Of a DNA stretch of 64,000 nucleotides, positions 57,601 to 64,000 are shown piece after piece; the first letter of the stretch is position 1; every line of letters begins with the position of its first letter. The position numbers and the translations under genes are program-made. The stretch lies in contig NZ_JABWGO010000004.1 of NCBI RefSeq assembly GCF_013363995.1, forward strand, positions 62,001-126,000, given 5' to 3'. The notes below the pieces were generated by a model. The model searched no databases, had not been told where the DNA came from, and saw only the letters and a program-made list of their open reading frames with translations. This stretch comes from Nonomuraea rhodomycinica (GTDB lineage: Bacteria; Actinomycetota; Actinomycetes; Streptosporangiales; Streptosporangiaceae).

Positions 57601-60600
57601 GCGGCGCTACTGCCCGATCGGGTCGGTCAAGACCAACGTCGGCCACCTCGACCGGGCGGCCGGGGCGAGCGGCCTCATCAAGACCTCGCTCGCCGCGCAC
57701 CACGGGATCATCCCGCCGAGCCTGCACTACACCAGCCCCAACCCGGAGATCGACTTCGACGGCAGCCCCTTCTACGTCAACGCCGAGCTGTCCCCGTGGC
57801 GCACCCGCGACGGACGACCGCGCCTGGCGGGGCTCAACTCGCTCGGGATGGGCGGGACGAACGTGCACATGGTCATCGAGGAGCCCCCCGCCCGCGACGC
57901 GGGCGCCGCGGGGACCGGGCGCCGGTACGAGGTGGTGGCGGTCTCGGCCCGTACGGCGGCGGCGGCGGACGAGGCGTGCCGGCGGCTCGGCCGGCACCTC
58001 GGCGCGGAGCCCGGCGCGCGGCTCGCCGACGTCGCCTACACGCTCCAGGTGGGGCGCAAGACGTTCGAGCACCGCAGAGCCGTCGTGGCGGGCGACGTCG
58101 CGTCGGCCGCCACGACGCTCGACGGGCGGCGGGCGGACGACCTGCTGGGCCGGGTCGAGACCGTGCAGGGCCGGCAGGTGGCGTTCCTGTTCGCGGGCGT
58201 CGGCGAGCAGTACCCCGGCCTGGCCGGCGACCTGTACCGGCACGAGCCGGCCTTCCGCGCCGCGCTGGACGAGTGCCTGGCCCACCTGGCCGGGGCGCTG
58301 GACGGCGTCGTGGACGCGGCCGAGCTGGCCGACCTGCTGACCGGCGAGCGCGGCGGCAGCGGCGGGCTGGCCGCGCTCCTCGGCCGGGCCGCCCCCGCCG
58401 GGAACGGCCGGGAGGCCGCGCTGCGGCGGACCGAGGTGGTGCAGCCCGCGCTGTTCGCCGTCGAGTACGCGCTCGCGCGCACGCTCATGGCCTGGGGCCT
58501 GCAGCCGCGGCTCATGCTCGGCTACAGCCTCGGCGAGTACGTCGCCGCCTGCCTGTCGGGCGTGCTGTCCCTGCCCGACGCCGTCGCCCTGGTCGCGTAC
58601 CGGGCCCGGCTCATCGCCCGGATGCCGGCCGGCTCCATGCTGGCCGTCTCGCTGCCGCCCGAGCGGCTGCGCGCCCGCTTCCGGCTGGACGGGCGCGGCC
58701 TCGACGTCGCCGCCGTCAACGGCCCGCAGGTCACCGTCGTCGCCGGCCCCGCCGAGGACGTCGAACGGCTGGCGGCGGACCTGCGCGCCGCCGAGGTGCC
58801 GTGCCGGCCGCTGGAGACCACCCACGCCTTCCACTCCCGCATGCTGGAGCCGCTGGCCGAGGAGCTGACCCGCTGGGTCACGGCCAACGTCAGGCTCAAC
58901 CCGCCGGCCCTGCCGTACGTGTCGAACCTGACCGGCGCCGTCGCGGACGCCGCGCTCGTGCAGGACCCCGGCTACTGGGCCCGGCACATGTGCGGCACGG
59001 TCCGCTTCGCCGACGGCATCGGCACGCTGCTGGCCGACCCCGGCCTCGCGGTGGTGGAGATCGGGCCGGGGCAGTCGCTCGGCGCGATGGTGCGCGGCGC
59101 GGGCTGCCCGCCGGAGCGGTGGCCGCTGGTCACCCACACGCTGCCCGCCGCGAGCGACACGCGGCCCGGCGACGAGGCGCTGGCCGGCGCCCTGGCCCGG
59201 CTGTGGCTGTGCGGCGTCACCCTCGACTGGGACGCCTACCACGGCCGCACCCCCGAGGGGCCTCGGGAGGGGCTGCCCGGCCGGGTGCCGCTGCCGACGT
59301 ACCCGTTCCAGCGGCAGCGCTACTGGATCGACCCGCCCGCGGGAGCGCGCGGGCCGGCCGGCGCGCCCGCGGCCGAGGCGCCCGCCGACCTGTTCGAGGC
59401 GATCACGAGCCTGCCCAAGCTGCCCGAGGAGCAGTGGCTGTACCTGCCGGTGTGGCGGCAGACCGCGCCCCCCGCGGCGGCGGAGCGGCAGCCCGGGTCG
59501 TGGCTGGTGTTCACCCGCGACGGGCTCGCCGACGAGGCCGCCGACCGGCTGCGCGCCGCCGTCGCCCCCACGGGCGCGGCCGTGACGGTGGTACGGCCGG
59601 GCGACGCCTACACCGCGACCGCCGACGGCTGCACGATCCGGCCGGGCGACGTGGCCGACACCCTGGCCCTGCTGCGCGACCTGCGCCTCACCGGCCGCCC
59701 CCTGGACCGCGTCGTCCACCTCTGGACCCTGGACGCCTCCGCCACCCCGGAGGAGGCCGTGGACCTCGGCCTGCGCACGCTCGTGGCGCTCGCCCGCGCC
59801 GCCGGCGAGTCCGGCATCGGAGCCTGGTCGCTGGACGTGGCCGTCGCCGGGACGCAGCCGGTGCTCGGCGACGAGGTGGCCGACCCGTACGGCGCGACGT
59901 TGCTCGGCCCGTGCGCGGTGATCCCGCTGGAGTACCCCGGCGTGACCACGCGCCTGGTCGACCTGCCCGCCGGACCCGGCCCGCGCGACCTGGACGGCCT
60001 GGCCGCCGAGCTGGCCCGCCCGCAGAGCGAGCGGACCGTGGCGCTGCGCCGGGGCCGCCGCTGGATCCCCGGCTACGACCCCCTGCCGGCCCCGCCCCCG
60101 CGGACGGAGCCCCTGCGGGAGGGCGGCGTGTACCTGGTCACCGGGGGCCTCGGCGGCATCGCGCTGGGCCTGGCCGAGCACCTGGTCCGCGCCTGCCGGG
60201 CCCGGCTGGTGCTGCTGGCCCGCCACGGCCTGCCGCCCCGCGCCGAGTGGCCCGGCATCCTGTCCGGCGACACCCACGCGGGGGACACCACCCGGCGGCG
60301 GGTCCGGGCCGTCGCGGAGCTGGAGGCGCTGGGCGCCGAGGTCGAGATCGTCACCGGCGACGTCTCCCGGCCCGAGGACGTGCGCCGCGCCGTGGACACG
60401 GCCGTCGCCCGGTTCGGGGCCCTGCACGGCGTCCTGCACGCGGCCGGCGTCCCCGCCATGGGCCTCATGCAGTTCAAACGTCCCGAGGAGCTGGACGAGG
60501 TGCTGGCGCCCAAGCTCGCCGGCACCCTCGCCCTCGCCGAGGCGCTGCGCCTCGGCCGGCCGGACGAGGTCGAGCTGGACCTCCTCGTGCTGTTCTCCTC

Positions 60601-61351
60601 GATCACCTCGGCCACCGGCGGCGGCCCCGGCCAGGTGGACTACTGCGCCGCCAACGCCTTCCTCGACGCCTACGCCCACCGGCTCGCCGCGACGGGCCGG
60701 CGCGTGGTGTCGGTCGGCTGGGGCGAGTGGACGTGGAACGCCTGGGAGGCCGGCCTGGCCGGGTACGAGGAGGCGCTGCGCGACTTCTTCCGGCAGAACC
60801 GGGCCCGCGTCGGCATCACGTTCGACGACGGCTGGCGCTCGCTGCTGCGCGCCCTGGCCACCGGCGAGCCGCGGGTCGTCGTCTCCACCCAGGACTTCCC
60901 GACGCTGGTGCGCGGCAGCAGCGAGTTCACCGTGGACGTGGTGACCTCGCCGGCGATGGGCGGCGCGAGCGGCGAGCGGCACCCGAGGCCCGAGCTGCTC
61001 ACCGCCTACCAGGAGCCGGACGGCCACGCCGAGCAGACCATCGCCGCCATCTGGGGCGAGTCGCTGCGCCTGGACCGGGTGGGGGTGCTGGACAACTTCT
61101 TCGAGCTCGGCGGCAACTCGCTGCTCGGCGTCGCCATCGTGGCCGCCGTGCGGCGCGCGTTCGAGCTGGACGAGCTGCCGCCCCACGTCCTGTACGAGGC
61201 GCCGACCGTGGCCGCGCTGAGCCGGACCGTCGAGGCGCTGGCCTCGGGCGCGGCCCCGGCGCTGGCCGGTTCGGGCGGCGGCAGCCAGGTGCGCGCGCAG
61301 CTGCGCCGCTCGGGCCTGGAGGCGTCGGCGGCGCGCAGGCGAGGACGGTGA
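51614..61351 (+). CDS. Modular PKS 5: modules 5 and 6 (two KS-AT-KR-ACP)
   Basis: A 3245-residue bimodular PKS. Module 5: KS (C191 in YCSTSL), AT (S645 in GYSLGE, HAFH at 743-746), KR (TGGLGDVG near 1255, Y1411 in SYAAAN), carrier (S1576 in DLGGNSL). Module 6: KS (C1836 in FCSTSL), AT (S2305 in GYSLGE, HAFH at 2404-2407), KR (TGGLGGIA near 2842, Y3010 in DYCAAN), carrier (S3169 in ELGGNSL). Both ATs look malonyl-type, though an unusual extender cannot be excluded. No DH, ER or thioesterase. The N-terminus has an acidic Asp/Ile leader (VIDDIDEIDGE) rather than the coiled coil of PKS 2-4, and the C-terminus is basic (LRRSGLEASAARRRGR), possibly docking. The chain must be passed on or released by something outside the window. 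Confidence 0.94.
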   Translation: MRTIDVIDDIDEIDGESSGNDIAIVGMSGRFPGASDVAGLWSVIRSGGSGITRFTDDELRAAGVPEELIADPSYVKASPVIDGVELFDAGFFGIGPKEAQILDPQHRLFLEHGWTALEDAGCDPTRFDGAVGVFAGCAHSSYMQNNLLPSGVSAVMGELAVGLANDKDSLTTRVAHTLGLSGPSYGVQSYCSTSLVAVCAAATSLASFECDLALAGGVAVNVPHRVGYLYQQGGIAPPDGECRAFDAGGLGAPLGSGVGVVALRRLEDALADGDQIYAVLRGWAVNNDAGRKVGFTAPGVQGQAAVMAEALASAGLTPADIDYVEAHGTGTALGDAAELAALQQVFRDESLLVGSVKTNLGHLDRAAGVTNLIKVALSLRHDEIPPTVNLTDPNPQLASGQARLEIVTGLRRWPREAGRTRRAGVSAFGIGGTNAHVVVEEAPLVPRTEEPPRPELLVWSARTASAADAMTERLAAHLAADGSAHRLADVAHTLQTGRQVFAHRRMAVASSTAEAAERIRSGAVLGGAGSRADRPVAFLIAGTGEQYPGMAAELYESEPVFRAALDKCRAELRRRTGGEDPLAEMIGPRRGGEGDALGRLLGRASAPAAAPPTRVLQPALFAVEYALARLVQSWGVEPAALAGYSLGEYVAACLAGVMSLESAVALVAHRAALIDELPPGEMCAVPLAAAGLRERLAGVTGVDVAAVSGPELTVLAGEPAAMAAARALLEADGVPCRPLAAGHAFHSRMMEPLRERLTAWIAENVPLHAPRVPVVSNVTGALATAAQLTDPAYWAEHMCATVRFDEVLGTLLRLDGDAALLEIGPGQSLGAMARGHRDCPPDRWPLVVATLPGADDPRPAGEVLAEAAGRLWLAGAPIDWSGYRQDRPVAKVGLPTYPFERERYWIDPPSQGAAPAAVAVAAGRRASDGAASGVAPQGAASGTVPQGATSGVAPQAAASGVVPQGLNGAAPSTGGLGAVPARRAHVELLVPEWIPAVLPESGTPARVGRCVLVSGGAGDGAVAEDPDGRETEADPGRADAQVAGALARSLRAHGVDVVTVTGQDDFAALTRGPDASAPATVVDLRLLAPATDGVGGGLVPVARLLAALGERGGDGTRVLLVTRGGQAAAGGEVPDAAHAAAATLPMVANQEYLSLDCAAVDLDPDAGVQAVADALTGEILNPSGEVFVAYRDGTRLVRVFTPSEPPASASEPPASEPPASGPLASGPPASGPLASEPLASEPPAPPAAGGTYLVTGGLGDVGLIVAEHLARAGAARLVLTSRAGLPAEPGDPRRAAVERIRALGAEVLTPAVDVTDAAAMRATLAGLTGAEHGAHRLDGVVHAAADTRPGGFRPLRDLDEEAVARHLAAKVTGAQVLEQVLGELPADRAPRFCLVFSSTSAVLGGITFGSYAAANAALTALAHRGHSAWAQGRTPTRWVAASWDTWAVTLDRLEGGMGAAMAAHSMSAAESLAAFDRLTAVTRPGLVVAAGGLDDRLPRSVPAATALLAGAAPGARAGEEGTSAGAGDRFPRPELPQPYTPPQSPVEHALAALWSEVLGVEPVGTRDNFFDLGGNSLVALQMLALVKQRFGVAVPTVALFEAPTVGTLAVILDERGATTAPEAATAATVAEPAPTPAVRVGERATPAVRVVGERARSATEDDRRIAIIGMAGRFPGAPDVATFWRNLNDGVESISFFSEEELLAAGADPEQIKDPAYVPARPVLDDVSGFDAAFFGMSPRMAAITDPQQRAFLEVCWEALEQGGYAAPEHRGRVGVFGGANISTYLLRMTDHLLGGGQNEFSGFEVIMGNDKDALTTTVSYLFDLYGPSVAVQTFCSTSLVAAHLAVQSLRAGDCELALAGGVSIRVPDRVGHLYGPGGQESPDGHVRAFDAAAKGSMFGDGAAAVLLKRLPDAIRDGDHVWAVIRGSAMNNDGALKVGYTAPSVVGQSRVIADAMADAGVTGEDISYVEAHGTATELGDPIEVAALTRAFGATRERRYCPIGSVKTNVGHLDRAAGASGLIKTSLAAHHGIIPPSLHYTSPNPEIDFDGSPFYVNAELSPWRTRDGRPRLAGLNSLGMGGTNVHMVIEEPPARDAGAAGTGRRYEVVAVSARTAAAADEACRRLGRHLGAEPGARLADVAYTLQVGRKTFEHRRAVVAGDVASAATTLDGRRADDLLGRVETVQGRQVAFLFAGVGEQYPGLAGDLYRHEPAFRAALDECLAHLAGALDGVVDAAELADLLTGERGGSGGLAALLGRAAPAGNGREAALRRTEVVQPALFAVEYALARTLMAWGLQPRLMLGYSLGEYVAACLSGVLSLPDAVALVAYRARLIARMPAGSMLAVSLPPERLRARFRLDGRGLDVAAVNGPQVTVVAGPAEDVERLAADLRAAEVPCRPLETTHAFHSRMLEPLAEELTRWVTANVRLNPPALPYVSNLTGAVADAALVQDPGYWARHMCGTVRFADGIGTLLADPGLAVVEIGPGQSLGAMVRGAGCPPERWPLVTHTLPAASDTRPGDEALAGALARLWLCGVTLDWDAYHGRTPEGPREGLPGRVPLPTYPFQRQRYWIDPPAGARGPAGAPAAEAPADLFEAITSLPKLPEEQWLYLPVWRQTAPPAAAERQPGSWLVFTRDGLADEAADRLRAAVAPTGAAVTVVRPGDAYTATADGCTIRPGDVADTLALLRDLRLTGRPLDRVVHLWTLDASATPEEAVDLGLRTLVALARAAGESGIGAWSLDVAVAGTQPVLGDEVADPYGATLLGPCAVIPLEYPGVTTRLVDLPAGPGPRDLDGLAAELARPQSERTVALRRGRRWIPGYDPLPAPPPRTEPLREGGVYLVTGGLGGIALGLAEHLVRACRARLVLLARHGLPPRAEWPGILSGDTHAGDTTRRRVRAVAELEALGAEVEIVTGDVSRPEDVRRAVDTAVARFGALHGVLHAAGVPAMGLMQFKRPEELDEVLAPKLAGTLALAEALRLGRPDEVELDLLVLFSSITSATGGGPGQVDYCAANAFLDAYAHRLAATGRRVVSVGWGEWTWNAWEAGLAGYEEALRDFFRQNRARVGITFDDGWRSLLRALATGEPRVVVSTQDFPTLVRGSSEFTVDVVTSPAMGGASGERHPRPELLTAYQEPDGHAEQTIAAIWGESLRLDRVGVLDNFFELGGNSLLGVAIVAAVRRAFELDELPPHVLYEAPTVAALSRTVEALASGAAPALAGSGGGSQVRAQLRRSGLEASAARRRGR
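54401..54508 (+). repeat. 27-base minisatellite in PKS 5 module 5
   Basis: Four 27-base units encode AASGVAPQG, AASGTVPQG, ATSGVAPQA and AASGVVPQG between AT and KR of module 5. Confidence 0.88.
55223..55345 (+). repeat. 15-base minisatellite in PKS 5 module 5
   Basis: A run of 15-base units encodes EPPAS, GPLAS, GPPAS, GPLAS, EPLAS and relatives directly before the KR motif TYLVTGGLG. The central copies (CTCGCTTCGGGACCG type) are nearly identical. Confidence 0.85.
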
Positions 61352-61498
61352 CCACATCCTGCCCCAGACCCCTACGCGGTGCCGGACGACTTCAGGACGG
61401 CACCCCTATCGACGGCCGATCGACCTCCGACCGGCGGATCCTACGAGAAGACCCACAGAGCGATGCGAGAGACCAACGATGAGCGGAACGGAGCGGAC
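61352..61498. other. Gap between PKS operon and extender-unit genes
   Basis: This 147-base gap contains a 7-base inverted repeat (GGTGCCG at 61378-61384 and CGGCACC at 61398-61404, 13-base loop) that could be a weak terminator. An in-frame ATG at 61463 could extend the next gene by 12 residues. No clear promoter is seen. Confidence 0.4.
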
Positions 61499-62344
61499 AT
61501 GACCCTTATCGGCGTGATCGGCGCTGGCGTCATGGGAGTCGGGGTCGCCCAGAACCTCGCCCAGACGGGACACGACGTGGTGCTGGTCGACAAGGACGAG
61601 CGGATCCTGGCGGACGCGCTGGCCACCATCGCGCGCAACACCCGCATGAGCCGGCTCATGGGCGGCCCCGCCCTCGACCCGGACGAGGTGCTGGCCAGGA
61701 TCTCCACGGCCGTCGGCGCCGCGGGCGCGGCCAAGGCCGACCTGGTCATCGAGAACGTCACCGAGAACTGGGACGTCAAGCGCGAGGTGTACGAGACCCT
61801 GGACCGCGAGTGCGGCCCGGACACCGTCTTCGTCGTCAACACCTCCGCCATCCCCATCACCAAGGTCGGCGCCGTCACGAAGCGCCCCGACAAGGTGATC
61901 GGCGTCCACTTCATGAACCCCGTCCCGGCCAAGCCCGCCGTGGAGCTGATCCCCGGCTTCCACACCTCGCCGGAGACCGTCCAGCGCACCCGCGACCTGC
62001 TCACCGCCATGGGCAAGAAGGCCGTGGACGTCAAGGACTCCTGCGGCTTCATCTCCAACCGGGTGCTCATGCTCACCGTCAACGAGGCCGCCTACCTCGT
62101 CCACGAGGGCGTGGCCGACGCCGAGTCGGTGGACGAGGTCTTCCGCAGCTGCTTCGGCCACCCGATGGGCCCGCTGGAGACGGCCGACCTGATCGGCGTC
62201 GACACGATCCTCTACAGCGTCGAGGTGCTCTACGAGCACTACGCCGACAGCAAGTACCGCCCCTGCCCGCTGCTGAAGCAGATGACCGACGCCGGGCTGC
62301 ACGGCCGCAAGTCCGGCCGCGGCTTCTACACCTACGCCCAGTAA
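61499..62344 (+). CDS. 3-hydroxyacyl-CoA dehydrogenase-like, methoxymalonyl-ACP pathway
   Basis: A 281-residue NAD-dependent dehydrogenase of the 3-hydroxybutyryl-CoA type. GAGVMG lies at 8-13, VNTSAIPIT around S116, and GVHFMNPVP holds H137 and N140. In FK520 (fkbK) and ansamitocin (asm13) clusters the homologous enzyme oxidises glyceryl-ACP on the way to methoxymalonyl-ACP, and the gene order here (dehydrogenase, ACP, acyl-CoA dehydrogenase, FkbH) matches the ansamitocin set. ATG at 61499 is preceded by GGAG about 6 bases upstream. An O-methyltransferase would be expected beyond the window. Confidence 0.88.
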   Translation: MTLIGVIGAGVMGVGVAQNLAQTGHDVVLVDKDERILADALATIARNTRMSRLMGGPALDPDEVLARISTAVGAAGAAKADLVIENVTENWDVKREVYETLDRECGPDTVFVVNTSAIPITKVGAVTKRPDKVIGVHFMNPVPAKPAVELIPGFHTSPETVQRTRDLLTAMGKKAVDVKDSCGFISNRVLMLTVNEAAYLVHEGVADAESVDEVFRSCFGHPMGPLETADLIGVDTILYSVEVLYEHYADSKYRPCPLLKQMTDAGLHGRKSGRGFYTYAQ

Positions 62345-62365
62345 CGACACGAAGGAGCTGTTTCG

Positions 62366-62617
62366 ATGACCGACACCAAGAGCCAGATCCTCGGCTTCGT
62401 CCGCGACCGGTACCCGCAGGCCGAGATCACCGAGTCGCAGGACATCTTCGCGCTCGGCTTCGTCAACTCGCTGTTCGCGATGGAGCTGGTGATGTTCGTC
62501 GAGAAGACGTTCGGCGTCACCATCCCCAACGAGGAGCTGCGGATCGACAACTTCCGCACCGCGAACTCGATGTCCGAGCTGGTGAGCCGGCTCCTGGCCG
62601 AGCCGGCCGTCGCGTGA
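62366..62617 (+). CDS. Acyl carrier protein for methoxymalonyl-ACP (FkbJ-like)
   Basis: An 83-residue carrier with S35 in GFVNSLFAMELV, where Asn replaces the usual Asp before the serine, as in glyceryl-/methoxymalonyl-ACP carriers. It should hold the three-carbon unit through its oxidation and methylation. GAAGGAG precedes the ATG by about 9 bases; the stop overlaps the acyl-CoA dehydrogenase start (GTGA). Confidence 0.9.
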   Translation: MTDTKSQILGFVRDRYPQAEITESQDIFALGFVNSLFAMELVMFVEKTFGVTIPNEELRIDNFRTANSMSELVSRLLAEPAVA

Positions 62618-63792
62618 CCGTCACCGGCGTGGCGCCGCCCGCCGCCGCTCCGCCGGTCCCGGCCGCCGTCACGGCGCGGGTGACCGACCGGCGCTCCGCG
62701 CGGGCGTTCGTCGACACGCACGTGGCGCCGTACGCCGACGCCTACGACCGGGCGGGACGCGTGCCGGAGGAACTGCTGCGGCGGGTGGCGGAGGCGGGCC
62801 TGTGGGCGCCGTTCCTGCCGCCCGAGGCGGGCGGGGCCGGCATGGACTGGGTGACGCTCGGCGAGGTCCACGAGGAGGTGGGCCGCGGCTGCTCCTCGCT
62901 GCGCAGCCTGCTCACGGTCCACACCATGGCGGCGTGGACGGTGCAGCGCTGGGGCAGCCCGGAGCAGCGCGAGCGGTGGGCGCCCGCGTTCGCCGCCGGT
63001 GAGCGGCTGGGCGCGTTCTGCCTGTCCGAGCCGGGCGCGGGCAGCGACACCTCGGGCATCACCACGACCGCCGCCGAGTCCGGCGGCGGCTGGGTGCTGA
63101 ACGGCGTCAAGAAGTGGACGACCGGCGGCCAGCGGGCGGACGTGTTCCTCGTGTTCGCCCGCACCGCGGCCAGCATCGGCGCGTTCCTCGTGCCGAGGGA
63201 CACGCCGGGCGTGCAGGTGCGGCCCATCGACGACATGCTCGGCACCCGCGCGTCCATGCTCGCCGAGATCAGCTTCACCGACGTGGTCCTCGACCGGGAC
63301 GCGCTGCTCGGCCCGAGCGGCTTCACCGCCGGCATGGTGCTCACCGGCACCCTCGACCTGGGCCGCTACAGCGTGGCGGCCGGGTCGGTCGGCATCGTCC
63401 AGGCGTGCCTGGAGGCGTCGGCCGCCTACGCCGCGAGCCGCGAGGTGGGCGGCACGCCGCTGGCGAAGCTGCCGCTCATCCAGGCCAAGCTCTCCGACAT
63501 GGTGACCGACGCGCGGGCGGCCCGGCTGCTGCTGGCCGAGGCCGGCCGCCTGAAGGACGCCGGCGAGGCGTCCACGATCATGGCGACGTGGGTGGCGAAG
63601 TACTTCGCCTCCACCGCCGCCGCCCGGCACGCCTCCGAGGCCGTGCAGATCCACGGCGCCAACGGGTGCAGCACCGACTACCCCGTGGCGCGCTACTACA
63701 GGGACGCCAAGGTGATGGAGATCATCGAAGGCAGCAACGAGATCCAGCGGATGACCATCGCTGGCCAGGCCGATCGGGAGAGGACCGGATGA
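62614..63792 (+). CDS. Acyl-CoA dehydrogenase-like (FkbI-like)
   Basis: A 392-residue flavoprotein of the acyl-CoA dehydrogenase family. FCLSEPGAGSD and KKWTTGG are FAD/substrate signatures, and EIIEGSNEIQRM near residue 372 holds the family glutamate and final helix. In FkbI-type pathways it oxidises the 2-hydroxy intermediate on the carrier. A GTG start overlaps the ACP stop by 4 bases, and the stop overlaps the FkbH-like gene by 4 bases. A Val/Ala/Pro-rich leader of about 20 residues precedes the conserved part. Confidence 0.9.
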   Translation: MTVTGVAPPAAAPPVPAAVTARVTDRRSARAFVDTHVAPYADAYDRAGRVPEELLRRVAEAGLWAPFLPPEAGGAGMDWVTLGEVHEEVGRGCSSLRSLLTVHTMAAWTVQRWGSPEQRERWAPAFAAGERLGAFCLSEPGAGSDTSGITTTAAESGGGWVLNGVKKWTTGGQRADVFLVFARTAASIGAFLVPRDTPGVQVRPIDDMLGTRASMLAEISFTDVVLDRDALLGPSGFTAGMVLTGTLDLGRYSVAAGSVGIVQACLEASAAYAASREVGGTPLAKLPLIQAKLSDMVTDARAARLLLAEAGRLKDAGEASTIMATWVAKYFASTAAARHASEAVQIHGANGCSTDYPVARYYRDAKVMEIIEGSNEIQRMTIAGQADRERTG

Positions 63793-64000
63793 GCGTCACC
63801 GCGGAGAGCCCGGACGCCGGCGTCGCCCTGCTCGCTCGCAAGCCGGCGCGGGGCCGCATCAAGTGCATCGTGTGGGACCTCGACAACACCCTCTGGAACG
63901 GCGTGCTGCTGGAGGACGGCGAGGTGCACGTCCGGCCGGCCGTCGTCGAGCGCATCCACGAGCTGGACCGCAAGGGCATCCTGCACTCCGTGGCCAGCAA
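63789..64000 (+). CDS. FkbH-like glyceryl-transferring HAD protein (partial)
   Basis: Only the first 70 residues are inside the window; the frame runs off the edge. CIVWDLDNTLW (D30, D32) is the HAD nucleophile motif that starts FkbH-type enzymes, which take 1,3-bisphosphoglycerate, remove phosphate and load a glyceryl unit on the carrier. The ATG overlaps the acyl-CoA dehydrogenase stop. The second half, with the GNAT-like part expected for this family, cannot be seen. Confidence 0.88.
   Translation, partial: MSVTAESPDAGVALLARKPARGRIKCIVWDLDNTLWNGVLLEDGEVHVRPAVVERIHELDRKGILHSVAS

Noticed and set aside
46805..61351. Single giant plus-strand protein joining PKS 4 and PKS 5
   Set aside because: The part before 51614 is an out-of-frame shadow of PKS 4. 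The true PKS 5 starts at the ATG overlapping the PKS 4 stop.
46590..61351. Hidden dehydratase domains in modules 4-6
   Set aside because: No HxxxGxxxxP motif is present between AT and KR, and the spacing fits only the KR structural subdomain.
51281..61357. Very long open frame on the minus strand opposite PKS 5
   Set aside because: It is the antisense shadow of GC-rich coding DNA: low-complexity Arg/Gly/Val/Ala protein, no domains, while the plus strand holds full PKS motifs.

Overview
This window is a dense, very GC-rich stretch (by eye, most third codon positions are G or C) with short intergenic gaps, ATGA/GTGA start-stop overlaps and large modular polyketide synthases. These features point to a filamentous actinomycete, but I cannot name the genus from the sequence. 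Almost all of it is secondary-metabolite biosynthesis. I saw no tRNA, rRNA, CRISPR array, insertion sequence or transposase, and no gap longer than about 300 bp without a gene.

Region 1 (3-18694, plus strand) reads as one long, tightly coupled operon. It carries a complete discrete-enzyme, highly reducing type II-like PKS: a FabG-like ketoreductase, an ACP, a FabZ-like dehydratase, a ketosynthase fused in one chain to a degenerate second ketosynthase, and a FabD-like malonyltransferase. Around these lie a GcvT-like protein, a nitroreductase, an FAD oxidoreductase, an epoxide-hydrolase-like protein, another alpha/beta hydrolase, a SnoaL-like multidomain protein, two AcpS-like proteins with complementary motif losses and a beta-helix protein. 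A three-gene ABC exporter, the dTDP-sugar genes rmlB and rmlA, and a LuxR-type regulator finish the run.

Region 2 (18718-26066) is a dismantled NRPS plus sulfur genes. On the minus strand are a condensation protein with a dead carrier-like tail, an unrecognised protein and a cysteine desulfurase, forming one coupled set. A second condensation protein and a free adenylation enzyme form another. A stand-alone carrier protein lies between them on the plus strand. A strong hairpin separates the convergent genes.

Region 3 (26340-61351, plus strand) is a five-protein modular type I PKS. It has a KSQ-AT-ACP loading module (propionyl starter predicted), three KS-AT-DH-KR-ACP modules and three KS-AT-KR-ACP modules. 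The first four modules are of classical actinomycete style. The last three have a different AT and carrier-protein style. There is no thioesterase in the window, and interdomain linkers contain many in-frame minisatellites.

Region 4 (61499 to the end) starts a methoxymalonyl-ACP type extender pathway: hydroxyacyl-CoA dehydrogenase, ACP, acyl-CoA dehydrogenase and an FkbH-like protein cut by the window edge.

The inferred product is a propionate-primed reduced polyketide with a short methyl-branched polyene and hydroxylated carbons. It may be joined through free NRPS parts to an amino acid and/or a second acyl chain made by the discrete PKS. The region could also be two neighbouring clusters. 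Coordinates, motifs and overlaps are read from the sequence; substrates and product are inference.
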